Below, in pieces: positions 39,767 to 47,055 of a stretch of 59,443 bases of DNA. The first letter of the stretch is position 1. The number at the start of each line of letters is the position of its first letter. Position numbers and translations under genes: made by a program. The notes under the pieces were generated by a model. That model did not search any database. It was not told the DNA's origin and saw nothing but the letters and a program-made list of their open reading frames with translations. The stretch is from a virus, in the IMG/VR virus record IMGVR_UViG_3300034019_001057, positions 1-59,443 of that record; one strand, written 5' to 3'.

Positions 39767-39961
39767 ATGGACCCTGTCTACGTACCTAAGCTCACCGTCT
39801 CATACACGGTTGACGTCGAGGTAGCTTACAACACTTTCAATGGCAAAACTGCCGATGAAATAGCTGACTTCATTCAAGACGAAATGCATGACATGTTATT
39901 TGACATTGAGCAAGTAACCGGTGTAACCTCTGATAACACTGCCCTTTACTTCAACGACTGA
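39767..39961 (+). CDS. Hypothetical acidic protein
   Basis: 64 residues (MDPVYVPKLTVSYTVDVEVA...), beta-rich then acidic helix. TGATG overlap with the next gene. Function unknown. Confidence 0.55.
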   Translation: MDPVYVPKLTVSYTVDVEVAYNTFNGKTADEIADFIQDEMHDMLFDIEQVTGVTSDNTALYFND

Positions 39962-40212
39962 TGATGAACACCGATTACCTCCGTGACTTTGATCACAAGG
40001 AAGAAGCTAAAAAACAAATCTTCCTTGATCACATGTACAAGTGTTCGGGACGCGAAGATCCCAGTCATTCAATGCACAGTCTGTACACTGGGTTGTACCA
40101 AGACTTTTGCATAAGGGAAGCTGGTCCTCTTGCTCGTGAACGTTGGTTTGAAATGCAAGAAGCCATTCGCCTTTATCATGAAAAAAAACTACAGCCTGTC
40201 ATTCTTGACTGA
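39961..40212 (+). CDS. Hypothetical protein
   Basis: 83 residues, His/Tyr/Glu-rich helical. Both ends overlap neighbours by one base (TGATG), indicating translational coupling. Function unknown. Confidence 0.6.
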   Translation: MMNTDYLRDFDHKEEAKKQIFLDHMYKCSGREDPSHSMHSLYTGLYQDFCIREAGPLARERWFEMQEAIRLYHEKKLQPVILD

Positions 40213-40562
40213 TGGAACATCCTCATGAACCCGTAGATGCCATCAAAGGTTGGCAAGACTGGTACAAAAAACACAGAATTGTTGCACAAATGGATAAGCC
40301 TCTAGTGACTAAAGATTCACGTGAGAACCTGCACGACACTACTGACGCTGTTGATAGTGCAGCCAAGGTAATGTGGATGAGCAAAGCTCAGGAACACTTT
40401 GCTGACACCCTTGCTGAATTCCAGTACGAACTTTCTGGTAAAGATTTGTACAAAGCTTTTTATAAAGCTGCGTATGAAAACGCAGAGGCTGCTCGTAAAG
40501 AATATGAAAAGACAAAAGAGTTGATGGACATGCTTCGTTACAGCAACCTTGGACAAGATTGA
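40212..40562 (+). CDS. Hypothetical helical protein
   Basis: 116 residues, helical and charged (KAFYKAAYENAEAARKEYEK). TGATG coupling on both sides. Function unknown. Confidence 0.6.
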   Translation: MEHPHEPVDAIKGWQDWYKKHRIVAQMDKPLVTKDSRENLHDTTDAVDSAAKVMWMSKAQEHFADTLAEFQYELSGKDLYKAFYKAAYENAEAARKEYEKTKELMDMLRYSNLGQD

Positions 40563-40801
40563 TGGTGCGTTCCAGGGATCCTGAATATCCTGCGTGGATC
40601 TGCCATAGCTGTGGCGAGACCTATGGCACGTGGTACAAACGCGGCTCATACGTTGGGCCGCCCCATCACTGCGCAACCTTTCATAAGGGAACTTGTGAGA
40701 TGTGTGAAGCAGAAGATGCGCTTGTCACCGAGCCTCGAGACTATGGGCATCTACGTGCGGATTGGAGGCGTGCCATCATACAAAGTAAAAACTCCCAGTA
40801 A
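40562..40801 (+). CDS. Small zinc-ribbon protein
   Basis: 79 residues. CxxC pairs 'CHSCG' and 'CEMCE' are separated by about 30 residues with further His and Cys, typical of a zinc ribbon. Function unknown. Confidence 0.6.
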   Translation: MVRSRDPEYPAWICHSCGETYGTWYKRGSYVGPPHHCATFHKGTCEMCEAEDALVTEPRDYGHLRADWRRAIIQSKNSQ

Positions 40802-40838
40802 ATCAATGCGATAATAAAGAATATATAGATTAAATAAC

Positions 40839-42161
40839 ATGCCGTTATATAGAGACCCAAGTCGTAAAGATCTTCTTTATGAAGTTATCAAAGTACAGAC
40901 GTGTAGTGGAGAACCACTAGAAGTCACAACGGCAAGTGGTACAAGTACTTACGTGCAACCTGCAGGAATGGCAGGAGATGCATTTGGACGTACGCGTGTA
41001 TCAGCACCTCTGACCCTATTTGATTCAAGCCATCGTTATAACGACAATGGATTGTGGTCTACCTCCAGTGGTACTGGTGGCACGTTTGTATTTAATGAAA
41101 ACCAAGGCCTTGTTGATCTCAATGTAACCACTACATCTGGTTCTGAGATCATCAGAGAAACCAACAAGGTCTGTTCATATCAACCAGGGAAATCCCTGTT
41201 GTTTATGTCGACCTTTGTCATGAATGCGGCAAAGACAAACCTACGGCAACGGGTCGGTTACTATGGTGCTGCTAATGGCATGTACTTAGAAGTCAGTGGT
41301 ACCACAGAACCAGTCTTGGTTGAACGTAGTTCTGTAAGTGGAAGCCTTGCTGAAACACGAGTAGCACAAGCCAACTGGAACATTGACAAACTAGATGGCA
41401 ATGGACCTTCAGGTTTTACGCTTGATCTCACCAAAGCACAGATCCTTTGGTTTGATATTGAATGGCTTGGCCTTGGTACTGTACGTGCAGGGTTTGTCAT
41501 CAACGGTGCATTCATTCACTGCCATTCATTCCATCACGCCAATCTAATTACATCCACTTATATAACAACGGCATCTTTGCCGTTGCGTTATGAAATTACT
41601 AATGTAGGTACTACGGCAAGCAACAGTACTTTAAAGCAAGTTTGTTCGACAGTCCTATCAGAAGGCGGATATGAACTGCGTGGAGCACAGTCTGCCATTG
41701 GTACTCCGATTGCATCACCACGTGATTTAACAAGCGCTTCTACGGATTATCCTGTTATTTCTATTCGTCTCAAATCAACACGCCTTGATGCAATTGTTAT
41801 TTTGACCGCCCTATCAATCATGGGTATTACCAACAATGCAAACTACAACTGGAAAGTAATTGCCGGTGGTACAACCACAGCTGGATCATGGGCTACTACT
41901 GGAGCAGCTTCTTCGGTTGAATATAACATTACTGGCACTTCCTTTACCATAGGAACAGGACGTGTGTTAGCAAGTGGTTTTACCAACGGTTCTAACCAAG
42001 GTTCAACTGTTATTGATATCCTGAAAGAAGCTTTGTTTTCATTCCAGTTAGAGCGTAATGGTCTTACTAGTACTGCAATAGAATTGACCTTGGCATGCAG
42101 CAGTGCATCTGCTGGAGCTGATGTCCTTTCTTCCATGGACTGGGAAGAAATCTCGAGATGA
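40839..42161 (+). CDS. Phage structural or receptor-binding protein
   Basis: 440 residues. 'GDAFGRTRVSAPLTLFDSSH' at about 46-65 is the recurrent phage pattern DAFGRlRvS.P.tlFds, known from virion structural proteins of large phages. The rest is Ser/Thr/Gly-rich beta sequence with a 'WFDIEWLGLGTVRAGFVING' segment. Probably a capsid-decoration, neck or tail-associated adhesin. Not a homologue of T4 fibres as far as I can see. Confidence 0.65.
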   Translation: MPLYRDPSRKDLLYEVIKVQTCSGEPLEVTTASGTSTYVQPAGMAGDAFGRTRVSAPLTLFDSSHRYNDNGLWSTSSGTGGTFVFNENQGLVDLNVTTTSGSEIIRETNKVCSYQPGKSLLFMSTFVMNAAKTNLRQRVGYYGAANGMYLEVSGTTEPVLVERSSVSGSLAETRVAQANWNIDKLDGNGPSGFTLDLTKAQILWFDIEWLGLGTVRAGFVINGAFIHCHSFHHANLITSTYITTASLPLRYEITNVGTTASNSTLKQVCSTVLSEGGYELRGAQSAIGTPIASPRDLTSASTDYPVISIRLKSTRLDAIVILTALSIMGITNNANYNWKVIAGGTTTAGSWATTGAASSVEYNITGTSFTIGTGRVLASGFTNGSNQGSTVIDILKEALFSFQLERNGLTSTAIELTLACSSASAGADVLSSMDWEEISR

Positions 42162-42206
42162 GTCGTTGATTTGTTTTTGATAAACTAGAACTATTGATTA
42201 AAAGCT

Positions 42207-42770
42207 ATGTATACCCCTGGTCCTCAAACGCAACAACCACCCCAGATGGGGGTAGAACCACTCAATTCTGGGGTAACTCCAGAGCCTCAAGCAAAGCCTA
42301 AAGCCCCTGGTAAAAGCAAGGGAAATGATGTGGGTGGTTTTATCCAGCAGTTGATTGGACTAATGGCTTATGTGCATCAGCTTCAGGTGCAGTCACACCT
42401 CATTCATTTCAACTACGAGGGTTCTAACTTCCTAGGTGTACACAAGTTCCTAGGCAAACAATACGAAGCTCATCAAGATCAATTTGATAAGTTAGGTGAG
42501 TTTATTCGTTCAATGGACTACTTATTACCTTCTTGCCACAATGGCTTAATGGAAGCAAGTCCTGAATTCAAACACTGCACCAGCTATAAACCAGGTGAAA
42601 TGCTGGGTGTTTACTATAAAAACCTTGAAGAGCTGGGCATGAAAACCAAAAAGCTAGAGCCCATTGCCGCCAAAGTTGGTGCCATTGATATTCAGAACTA
42701 CATGGCTGAGCTGTGTGGTGAAGCCTTCAAAGCTGCTTGGATGATTAAAGCTTCTCTTCGAAATGGGTAA
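42207..42770 (+). CDS. Dps-like ferritin-fold protein
   Basis: 187 residues. A Pro/Gln-rich 40-residue extension precedes a four-helix ferritin-like core. The Dps signature H-x(11)-H-x(14)-D-x3-E is present as H67, H79, D94 and E98, within 'HFNYEGSNFLGVH' and 'FDKLGEF'. The Asp normally found four residues after the second His is Gly83. Dps proteins oxidise and store iron and protect DNA. Iron activity here is uncertain. Its 3' end overlaps the convergent HNH gene by 26 bases. Confidence 0.7.
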   Translation: MYTPGPQTQQPPQMGVEPLNSGVTPEPQAKPKAPGKSKGNDVGGFIQQLIGLMAYVHQLQVQSHLIHFNYEGSNFLGVHKFLGKQYEAHQDQFDKLGEFIRSMDYLLPSCHNGLMEASPEFKHCTSYKPGEMLGVYYKNLEELGMKTKKLEPIAAKVGAIDIQNYMAELCGEAFKAAWMIKASLRNG

Positions 42771-43005
42771 GACGGTGGCAATTGCAGCAAAGCGGGATGC
42801 ACTTCTCGATTTCTGCTTCTACTCGCTTCCAGGAATAACCGTGGTTCACCATGGATGAGATGTTATTGTCCTTGTCACCTATGTGGTGGAACTCAAGGAC
42901 ACGATGATCATTCAGCCCACACTTCTTGCACTGCAAAGTCTTCTTGTACTCCAGAAGCTTCTGTCGATTCTTATCGATACGTTTTTTAGCAGTGCTCCAT
43001 GTCAC
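42745..43005 (-). CDS. HNH endonuclease (homing type)
   Basis: 86 residues. CxxC (residues 26-29, CKKC), 'LEFHH' and 'CIPLCCNCHRLTH' form a Cys-coordinated HNH fold with the catalytic His pair. Short length is typical of free-standing phage homing nucleases. It sits at the junction of convergent blocks beside tRNA genes. Confidence 0.8.
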   Translation of the reverse strand: MTWSTAKKRIDKNRQKLLEYKKTLQCKKCGLNDHRVLEFHHIGDKDNNISSMVNHGYSWKRVEAEIEKCIPLCCNCHRLTHFEEKL

Positions 43006-43080
43006 GTCTAGTTTTTGTGCACGTGTACCTATAATTTATCAGTTTTCTCAATAAACGTGGTTTATTAAGATTCTTAATAG

Positions 43081-43155
43081 CACCTGGGTAGGAGTCGAAC
43101 CTACATCGTCCTGCAGCGGCAGTAACCGTCTTATCCAATTAGCTCGGACCAGGTG
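43081..43155 (-). tRNA. tRNA-like gene with abnormal anticodon arm, isotype undetermined
   Basis: Perfect acceptor stem CACCTGG/CCAGGTG and T-arm GTAGG-TTCGACT-CCTAC. The D-loop keeps AATTGGATA, but the D-stem is only CCG/CGG with a 16-base loop. The anticodon region does not form a 5-bp stem with a 7-base loop. It folds instead as a bulged hairpin with CTGC/GCAG and a CGCT tetraloop. No CCA encoded. It may be decayed or a novel tRNA-like RNA. Confidence 0.6.
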
Positions 43156-43157
43156 AT

Positions 43158-43230
43158 CGGAGATGCAGGATTTGAACCTGCGACCCATTGCTCCCAAAGC
43201 AATTGCGCTACCAAGCTGCGCTAATCCCCG
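43158..43230 (-). tRNA. tRNA-Pro (anticodon UGG)
   Basis: Acceptor CGGGGAT/ATCTCCG, D-arm GCGC/GCGC, anticodon stem ATTGC/GCAAT with loop TTTGGGA giving UGG, T-arm GCAGG-TTCAAAT-CCTGC. No encoded CCA. Only two bases separate it from the tRNA-like gene downstream. Confidence 0.92.
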
Positions 43231-43486
43231 AGTGACCCCCAGGTTTGTGCATCATCCTGAAAACCATTTTGTTGACGTCAACAAAATGGTCTACGTATAG
43301 GAGCTAAGCATAGGGGGTGTTGTTAATAGATGGATGCAGTGTAACTGGCGTACCGACAATCGGGCTGTGAATTAACCAGGCGTATCCAGACAGTGACTGC
43401 ACCTCTATCTTGGGCTCTCCTTCTAGACTATTTGCCTAACGAGTCACCCAAGCTGCCCCATCAGAAAGAGAGGGGGAACTCAATTA
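43231..43486. other. Non-coding stretch upstream of tRNA genes, with a 28-base perfect palindrome
   Basis: 43263-43290 is a loop-less perfect palindrome (ACCATTTTGTTGAC and its complement). It lies 33 bases upstream of tRNA-Pro in the leftward direction, so a protein-binding site is likelier than a terminator. The remaining roughly 195 bases hold no gene I can support. Confidence 0.6.
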
Positions 43487-44158
43487 TTATACATCTTCAT
43501 TAGGTGTTCTCCAAAAGTACTCATCGTTTTCTCCAAGACGACCCCACTTGGGGGCGTGTTCTACATCAAAGTAGCGTGTTGATACCTTGAAGTCTGGTGT
43601 CTTGAGATTGTGATAACTCAATGATGGATCAACCATGCGACACCGATTGTTGGGATAAGCGCCAATTTGACCGTTGTCCAAAGCCACAATGTTATGGGAT
43701 TTGTGCTCATCAGGAAACTCCGAGAAGTAAAAATCAGGTTCGTTCCTATGAGGATGATAGTTGTCTACGGTAAATAAATATGTGCCCTTCATTACACCTG
43801 CGCTTCGTGTCAGGACTTCAAAACCCATGTTGAAGATTAAATTTTTTTCAACGACCGTAAGTCCATGGTCAAACCCATTCCAGAACTGAAGGTCGGTTAG
43901 CTCCAGGTCAGGTGTAGGTTCTTTGGGTTTATCTGGATAGTCTGAGTCCCATGCAAGAAATGCACTGATAGGAAGCTTGTCATATAGTGCTCCATACTCA
44001 GTTAAGTACGTTTCAAACTGTAATGCTCGACCAGTTAAAGATTTACAAGTTACCCAGTAACCTGGAGTGTACTCACCATGTCCATCTCTTAAGTCTCGAA
44101 GATATTCTCGGCGAACCCATACTTTAATTGGCGGAACGTTGGCAACAAGAGTTGTCAT
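43487..44158 (-). CDS. Conserved phage protein of unknown function
   Basis: 223 residues (VWVRREYLRDLRDGHGEYTP near the start). The composition is balanced, beta-rich with many Tyr, Phe, His and Pro. The start overlaps the endonuclease VII gene by 35 bases. I have a faint memory of similar sequences in phages but no family name. Confidence 0.65.
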   Translation of the reverse strand: MTTLVANVPPIKVWVRREYLRDLRDGHGEYTPGYWVTCKSLTGRALQFETYLTEYGALYDKLPISAFLAWDSDYPDKPKEPTPDLELTDLQFWNGFDHGLTVVEKNLIFNMGFEVLTRSAGVMKGTYLFTVDNYHPHRNEPDFYFSEFPDEHKSHNIVALDNGQIGAYPNNRCRMVDPSLSYHNLKTPDFKVSTRYFDVEHAPKWGRLGENDEYFWRTPNEDV

Positions 44159-44558
44159 GTGTTTTTAAATAAGTAGAGGCAAGAATTAACAACGCAGGGT
44201 CGTCATCAAAAAAACCGATCCCAGCGTTGCACTTAGCACATAATAGCCCTCTGACAACTCCAGTGGCATGGCAATGGTCTACAACTAAAGAATCATTCCT
44301 GCCTCTAGCTTTTGGATGCTGCTTGCAACAAGCACATAAACCTTGTTGACGTTTTTCCATTTCTTTATATTGTTGTTTTGATATTCCATATTTTTTTTCA
44401 ATATCTTTCCAACGTTTTATGTTAATGTAATGTACTTTGTTATTTTCTTTATAACAATCTTTGCACCAACAAGTATGTCCATCTGAATATCGTTTGTCTA
44501 TCCGAAAAAACTGTAAAGATAGCTCTTTGCGGCAACGGCTACAAGTTTTAGTACCCAC
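44124..44558 (-). CDS. Recombination endonuclease VII-like protein
   Basis: 144 residues from a GTG. Zinc ligands CxxC at 6-9 and 'CWCKDC', then 'CACCKQHP ... VVDHCHATG ... LLCAKCNAGIGF', the endonuclease VII core with the catalytic DHCH. Probably a free-standing homing nuclease. It begins within the foot of a terminator and ends inside the next gene's start. Paralogues at 46314 and 49480. Confidence 0.85.
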   Translation of the reverse strand: MGTKTCSRCRKELSLQFFRIDKRYSDGHTCWCKDCYKENNKVHYINIKRWKDIEKKYGISKQQYKEMEKRQQGLCACCKQHPKARGRNDSLVVDHCHATGVVRGLLCAKCNAGIGFFDDDPALLILASTYLKTHDNSCCQRSAN

Positions 44559-44584
44559 AAAAAATCCCGGTGTAATACCGGGAT
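44557..44584 (-). terminator. Rho-independent terminator (leftward)
   Basis: ATCCCGGT-GTAAT-ACCGGGAT stem-loop followed on the minus strand by six T. It ends transcripts from the small basic genes to the right. The endonuclease VII GTG start lies at its 3' edge. Confidence 0.75.
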
Positions 44585-44691
44585 CATAGCTTCCTTCTCA
44601 CCCAACTTGTTGCTAAGCACTACGTCTGTAACGTGAAGGAGCTTTCGACTATTGGCTCCAGAGCGGTATTGCTCTGTATGTCAGGATACCA

Positions 44692-44859
44692 TCATTTCTT
44701 CTTCTTTGCGGCTGCTTCCTTTTTCTTGGCAATCATCTCTTTAAACTTGTCGCGTGCAGCAGCTTGCTTGTCGGTACCACCTGTTTTGCCCTTGGGAGGT
44801 ACGGCTTTACCCTTGGGAGGTACGGCTTTGCCGCCTGCAGGTTTCTTAGCTTGTGCCAT
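44692..44859 (-). CDS. Lys-rich 55-residue protein with tandem repeat
   Basis: MAQAKKPAGG followed by two tandem GKAVPPK repeats encoded by nearly identical DNA, then a Lys/Ala helix ending in AAAKKKK. Histone-tail-like composition suggests DNA or RNA binding. The hairpin CAGAGC/GCTCTG at 44659-44676 lies just downstream. Confidence 0.6.
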   Translation of the reverse strand: MAQAKKPAGGKAVPPKGKAVPPKGKTGGTDKQAAARDKFKEMIAKKKEAAAKKKK

Positions 44860-44889
44860 GATTGTTAAGTAACTCTTTTGATTATAAAG

Positions 44890-45090
44890 TTACTTACCTT
44901 CTTTGTAACGACGAGCGGCACGCCCAGCTTTCTTGGCACGTTCAGTGTTAGGTACAAATTGTTTCCCTTCTCTACTACCAGCTCTTTTCTTTTGGTCGGT
45001 CTCCGCACGTTCTTCTTTAGACAGTGATGCCCAAGCTTTCTCTGGTAGGTAACGCTTGGTGTATCCTTTTTGAATTGCTTTGTCTGCCAT
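44890..45090 (-). CDS. DUF5872-type C-terminal half
   Basis: 66 residues, basic. 'KRYLPEKAWASLSKEERAET' and 'GKQFVPNTERAKKAGR' match the C-terminal half of DUF5872-type proteins of phages and large viruses, which normally continue from a KYTKPELRE...GGGYKG half. Here that first half is a separate gene at 46010-46321. Function unknown, presumably nucleic-acid-binding. Confidence 0.65.
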   Translation of the reverse strand: MADKAIQKGYTKRYLPEKAWASLSKEERAETDQKKRAGSREGKQFVPNTERAKKAGRAARRYKEGK

Positions 45091-45092
45091 AA

Positions 45093-46010
45093 TTAAGGAA
45101 TATTGATAGGGTACATAAACGATTTATCTGGCATTTTCATTACAATTGAACGACCAAAAAATGTAAGTGGATGTGCACTAGGTGGAGGAGCGGCGCCATT
45201 GGGCAATCCCATTCCTGTTACTGAAGTTAAAGCCGCTTCTTGAGAGGGATTTAGTGGGGCAATTCCACCAGGAAGTTGTTGCATGGGAACTTTTCTATCT
45301 GCAGCACCGTAAACAAAATCATATTTCTCGTCTGCAGTATAACCTTTTTTGTCGGGACTAAACCAAACATTACCAAAAGAAGTAGCAGGCGAAGTTAAAG
45401 GATTATTCTCAGTTGAAGTTGAATAAGGGGTATAGGGAATATCGCCTGTTCGCATTCTTTTTATTCTGCTCCTTGTTTCAGCTAATGCATTATTTGCAAA
45501 TTTACGCATTTCAGGCGAATTCATGCCTGCAGCATTCGGAGAGTTCAAGATAGTACTCAAAGTTTTTTCTTCTTCTATGGAATCAGTAAGAAGTTTTTGG
45601 AAATAATCAGGTTTAGCTATGGCTGTACCAACTTGTTTTGTCATGGCTTCTGGTATTTCTAGGCCAGTTGCGCCGATGCCGGTGTAATACCTGCCAAAAA
45701 GATTTGCGCTAAAAGGTAATGCATTCAATCCTCTTGATACGGTTTGTTGAACTACAGGAGAAGCAGCTTGCAATGTTCTTTCCACAACAGGCTGTGCCTT
45801 TGCAACACCGGTAGCTGCCGCATCAATTAAAGCTGCTTTTCTGCGATCAAAATCAGATGGCTGTTGGTTTTTGGGAAGACCAGACCTTTGAAATGCTGCA
45901 CCAATTGGAGTTGCTGCTCCCCCAGGTAATAACCCACCAAACACATTTTTATCTACCTGACCGTAACCACGATTTACGCGATTAAGAAATTTTTGAAAGA
46001 AATCGCCCAT
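45093..46010 (-). CDS. Conserved phage protein, possibly virion-associated
   Basis: 305 residues from the ATG at 46010, which overlaps the stop of the upstream gene (TGATG). 'VDKNVFGGLLPGG' and 'LFGRYYTGIGATGLEIP' look like conserved blocks; the C-terminus ends in a beta-rich segment (FFGRSIVMKMPDKSFMYPI). No named family. Confidence 0.6.
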   Translation of the reverse strand: MGDFFQKFLNRVNRGYGQVDKNVFGGLLPGGAATPIGAAFQRSGLPKNQQPSDFDRRKAALIDAAATGVAKAQPVVERTLQAASPVVQQTVSRGLNALPFSANLFGRYYTGIGATGLEIPEAMTKQVGTAIAKPDYFQKLLTDSIEEEKTLSTILNSPNAAGMNSPEMRKFANNALAETRSRIKRMRTGDIPYTPYSTSTENNPLTSPATSFGNVWFSPDKKGYTADEKYDFVYGAADRKVPMQQLPGGIAPLNPSQEAALTSVTGMGLPNGAAPPPSAHPLTFFGRSIVMKMPDKSFMYPINIP

Positions 46011-46321
46011 CACTTACTCTCTTTATATTTCTTGGCAGCAGCTTTAGCCTTACTACGTTTTTCATACTCATTTTTGGTCTGCCACTTTTCTTCGCCCCAT
46101 TTCTCCAAAGACTTTTGTTTCTCACCCTTGCCACCTTTATATCCACCACCTGCTTCTTTGTACTCACTTGCGACAAGCTGAGCCTTACGCGCCGAAATAA
46201 TTAGTTAGCCTTACGGCTACGACCATTCTCCCGGTTTACCCCCACGGCCTTCCCGCATAACTTTGTTTTTGATGCGCTCACGCAAGTCTGGTTTTGTGTA
46301 CTTGCTTTTGTCTTCAGCCAT
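46010..46321 (-). pseudogene. DUF5872-type N-terminal gene interrupted by a 24-base stop-containing insert (broken or recoded)
   Basis: The ATG at 46321, with GAGGAA upstream, gives 34 residues (KYTKPDLRERIKNKVMREGR ... KPGEWS) to the codon TCG at 46222-46220, then TAG. After 24 bases with three in-frame stops a second TCG at 46195-46193 is followed by ARKAQLVASEYKEAGGGYKG and on to TGA at 46012-46010. Joining the two at the TCG codons restores an expected 94-residue DUF5872-type protein (GEWS+ARKAQL). The downstream part remains intact and its stop overlaps the next start, suggesting it is still expressed. Without joining, an ATT start at 46198 would be needed. Confidence 0.65.
46196..46219 (-). 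other. 24-base insert with GTAA-loop hairpin, candidate bypass element
   Basis: Reading TAG-CCG-TAA-GGC-TAA-CTA-ATT on the minus strand. UAGCC-GUAA-GGCUA folds as a 5-bp GNRA hairpin that begins at the stop. It is bounded by TCG codons on both sides and contains a 9-base copy (CGTAAGGCT) of the coding sequence just after the second TCG. Confidence 0.55.
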
Positions 46322-46922
46322 AACTTCCTCGTTCTTTAAGATAAGTGACTGCGTTTGTCAATACATCTATATTATCACCAAATAAACCTAGGGCTCTATT
46401 GCACTCTTTGCACAATAAACCTCTGAACTCATTGGTTTGATGATTATGGTCCATGGCTAAAGATTGTTTATCCTTAGGAGGCTCTTGGCAAATTGCGCAT
46501 AAACCTTCCTGTGCCTCAAACACAATGTCGTATTGTTCTTTTGTTATCTTTCTGCGTTCGTATTTTTTGTGGTTGTGATGCAATAAATCTTGCCCTTGTT
46601 TTTTAACTTTTTGATAATGTTCTTTGTTATTATCTACCCATTTATTCCAGGTTATTCTGTTACAGGTTTTGCATGAAGAATGAAGATATAATTTCCCATC
46701 TTGTTTGCGTCTTCTAAAGCAATCCCAATCTAAATAATGAGCACATTTAGAACATTGTTTTTGGCCGTCTGCTCCATACAAAAGCCTAAATCGACGATTG
46801 ACTAAAGATCTGCAATCCTTGCATACGCTGTCTCTTTTTATATTGCCGGCTGAGTTGTACCCTTTGTTTGCAAAATTTTCATACGGCTTTCTAGTTCCGC
46901 ATTCCCGGCAAAGCTTTTGCAT
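46314..46922 (-). CDS. Recombination endonuclease VII-like protein
   Basis: 202 residues from the ATG at 46922 (MQKLCRECGTRKPYENFANK). It has three CxxC zinc pairs and the core 'CAICQEPP ... AMDHNHQTNEFRGLLCKECN'. The catalytic motif is DHNH. It lies between two copies of a DUF5872-type 5' gene part and overlaps the second by 8 bases. Likely a homing nuclease. Confidence 0.83.
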   Translation of the reverse strand: MQKLCRECGTRKPYENFANKGYNSAGNIKRDSVCKDCRSLVNRRFRLLYGADGQKQCSKCAHYLDWDCFRRRKQDGKLYLHSSCKTCNRITWNKWVDNNKEHYQKVKKQGQDLLHHNHKKYERRKITKEQYDIVFEAQEGLCAICQEPPKDKQSLAMDHNHQTNEFRGLLCKECNRALGLFGDNIDVLTNAVTYLKERGSYG

Positions 46923-46957
46923 TGGTTGGTTTGTGCTTTTCTTACTATAGCACAAAA

Positions 46958-47054
46958 TCACTGCCCAGGTTTTCCACCTTTAGATCCTGCCATCACGCGA
47001 TCTTTAATATGTTCGCGTAATTCAGGCTTAGTGTATTTATTTTTTTTCTGACAT
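46958..47054 (-). pseudogene. Truncated DUF5872-type 5' fragment with A8 frameshift
   Basis: From the ATG at 47054, MSE is followed by a run of eight A. In a shifted frame the sequence reads KYTKPELREHIKDRVMAGSK and GGKPGQ, then TGA. With seven A the frame would be continuous (31 residues). The missing part (WSARKAQL...) is found only after the endonuclease gene. It is a remnant, or an expressed short peptide by slippage. Confidence 0.6.
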
Positions 47055-47055
47055 G

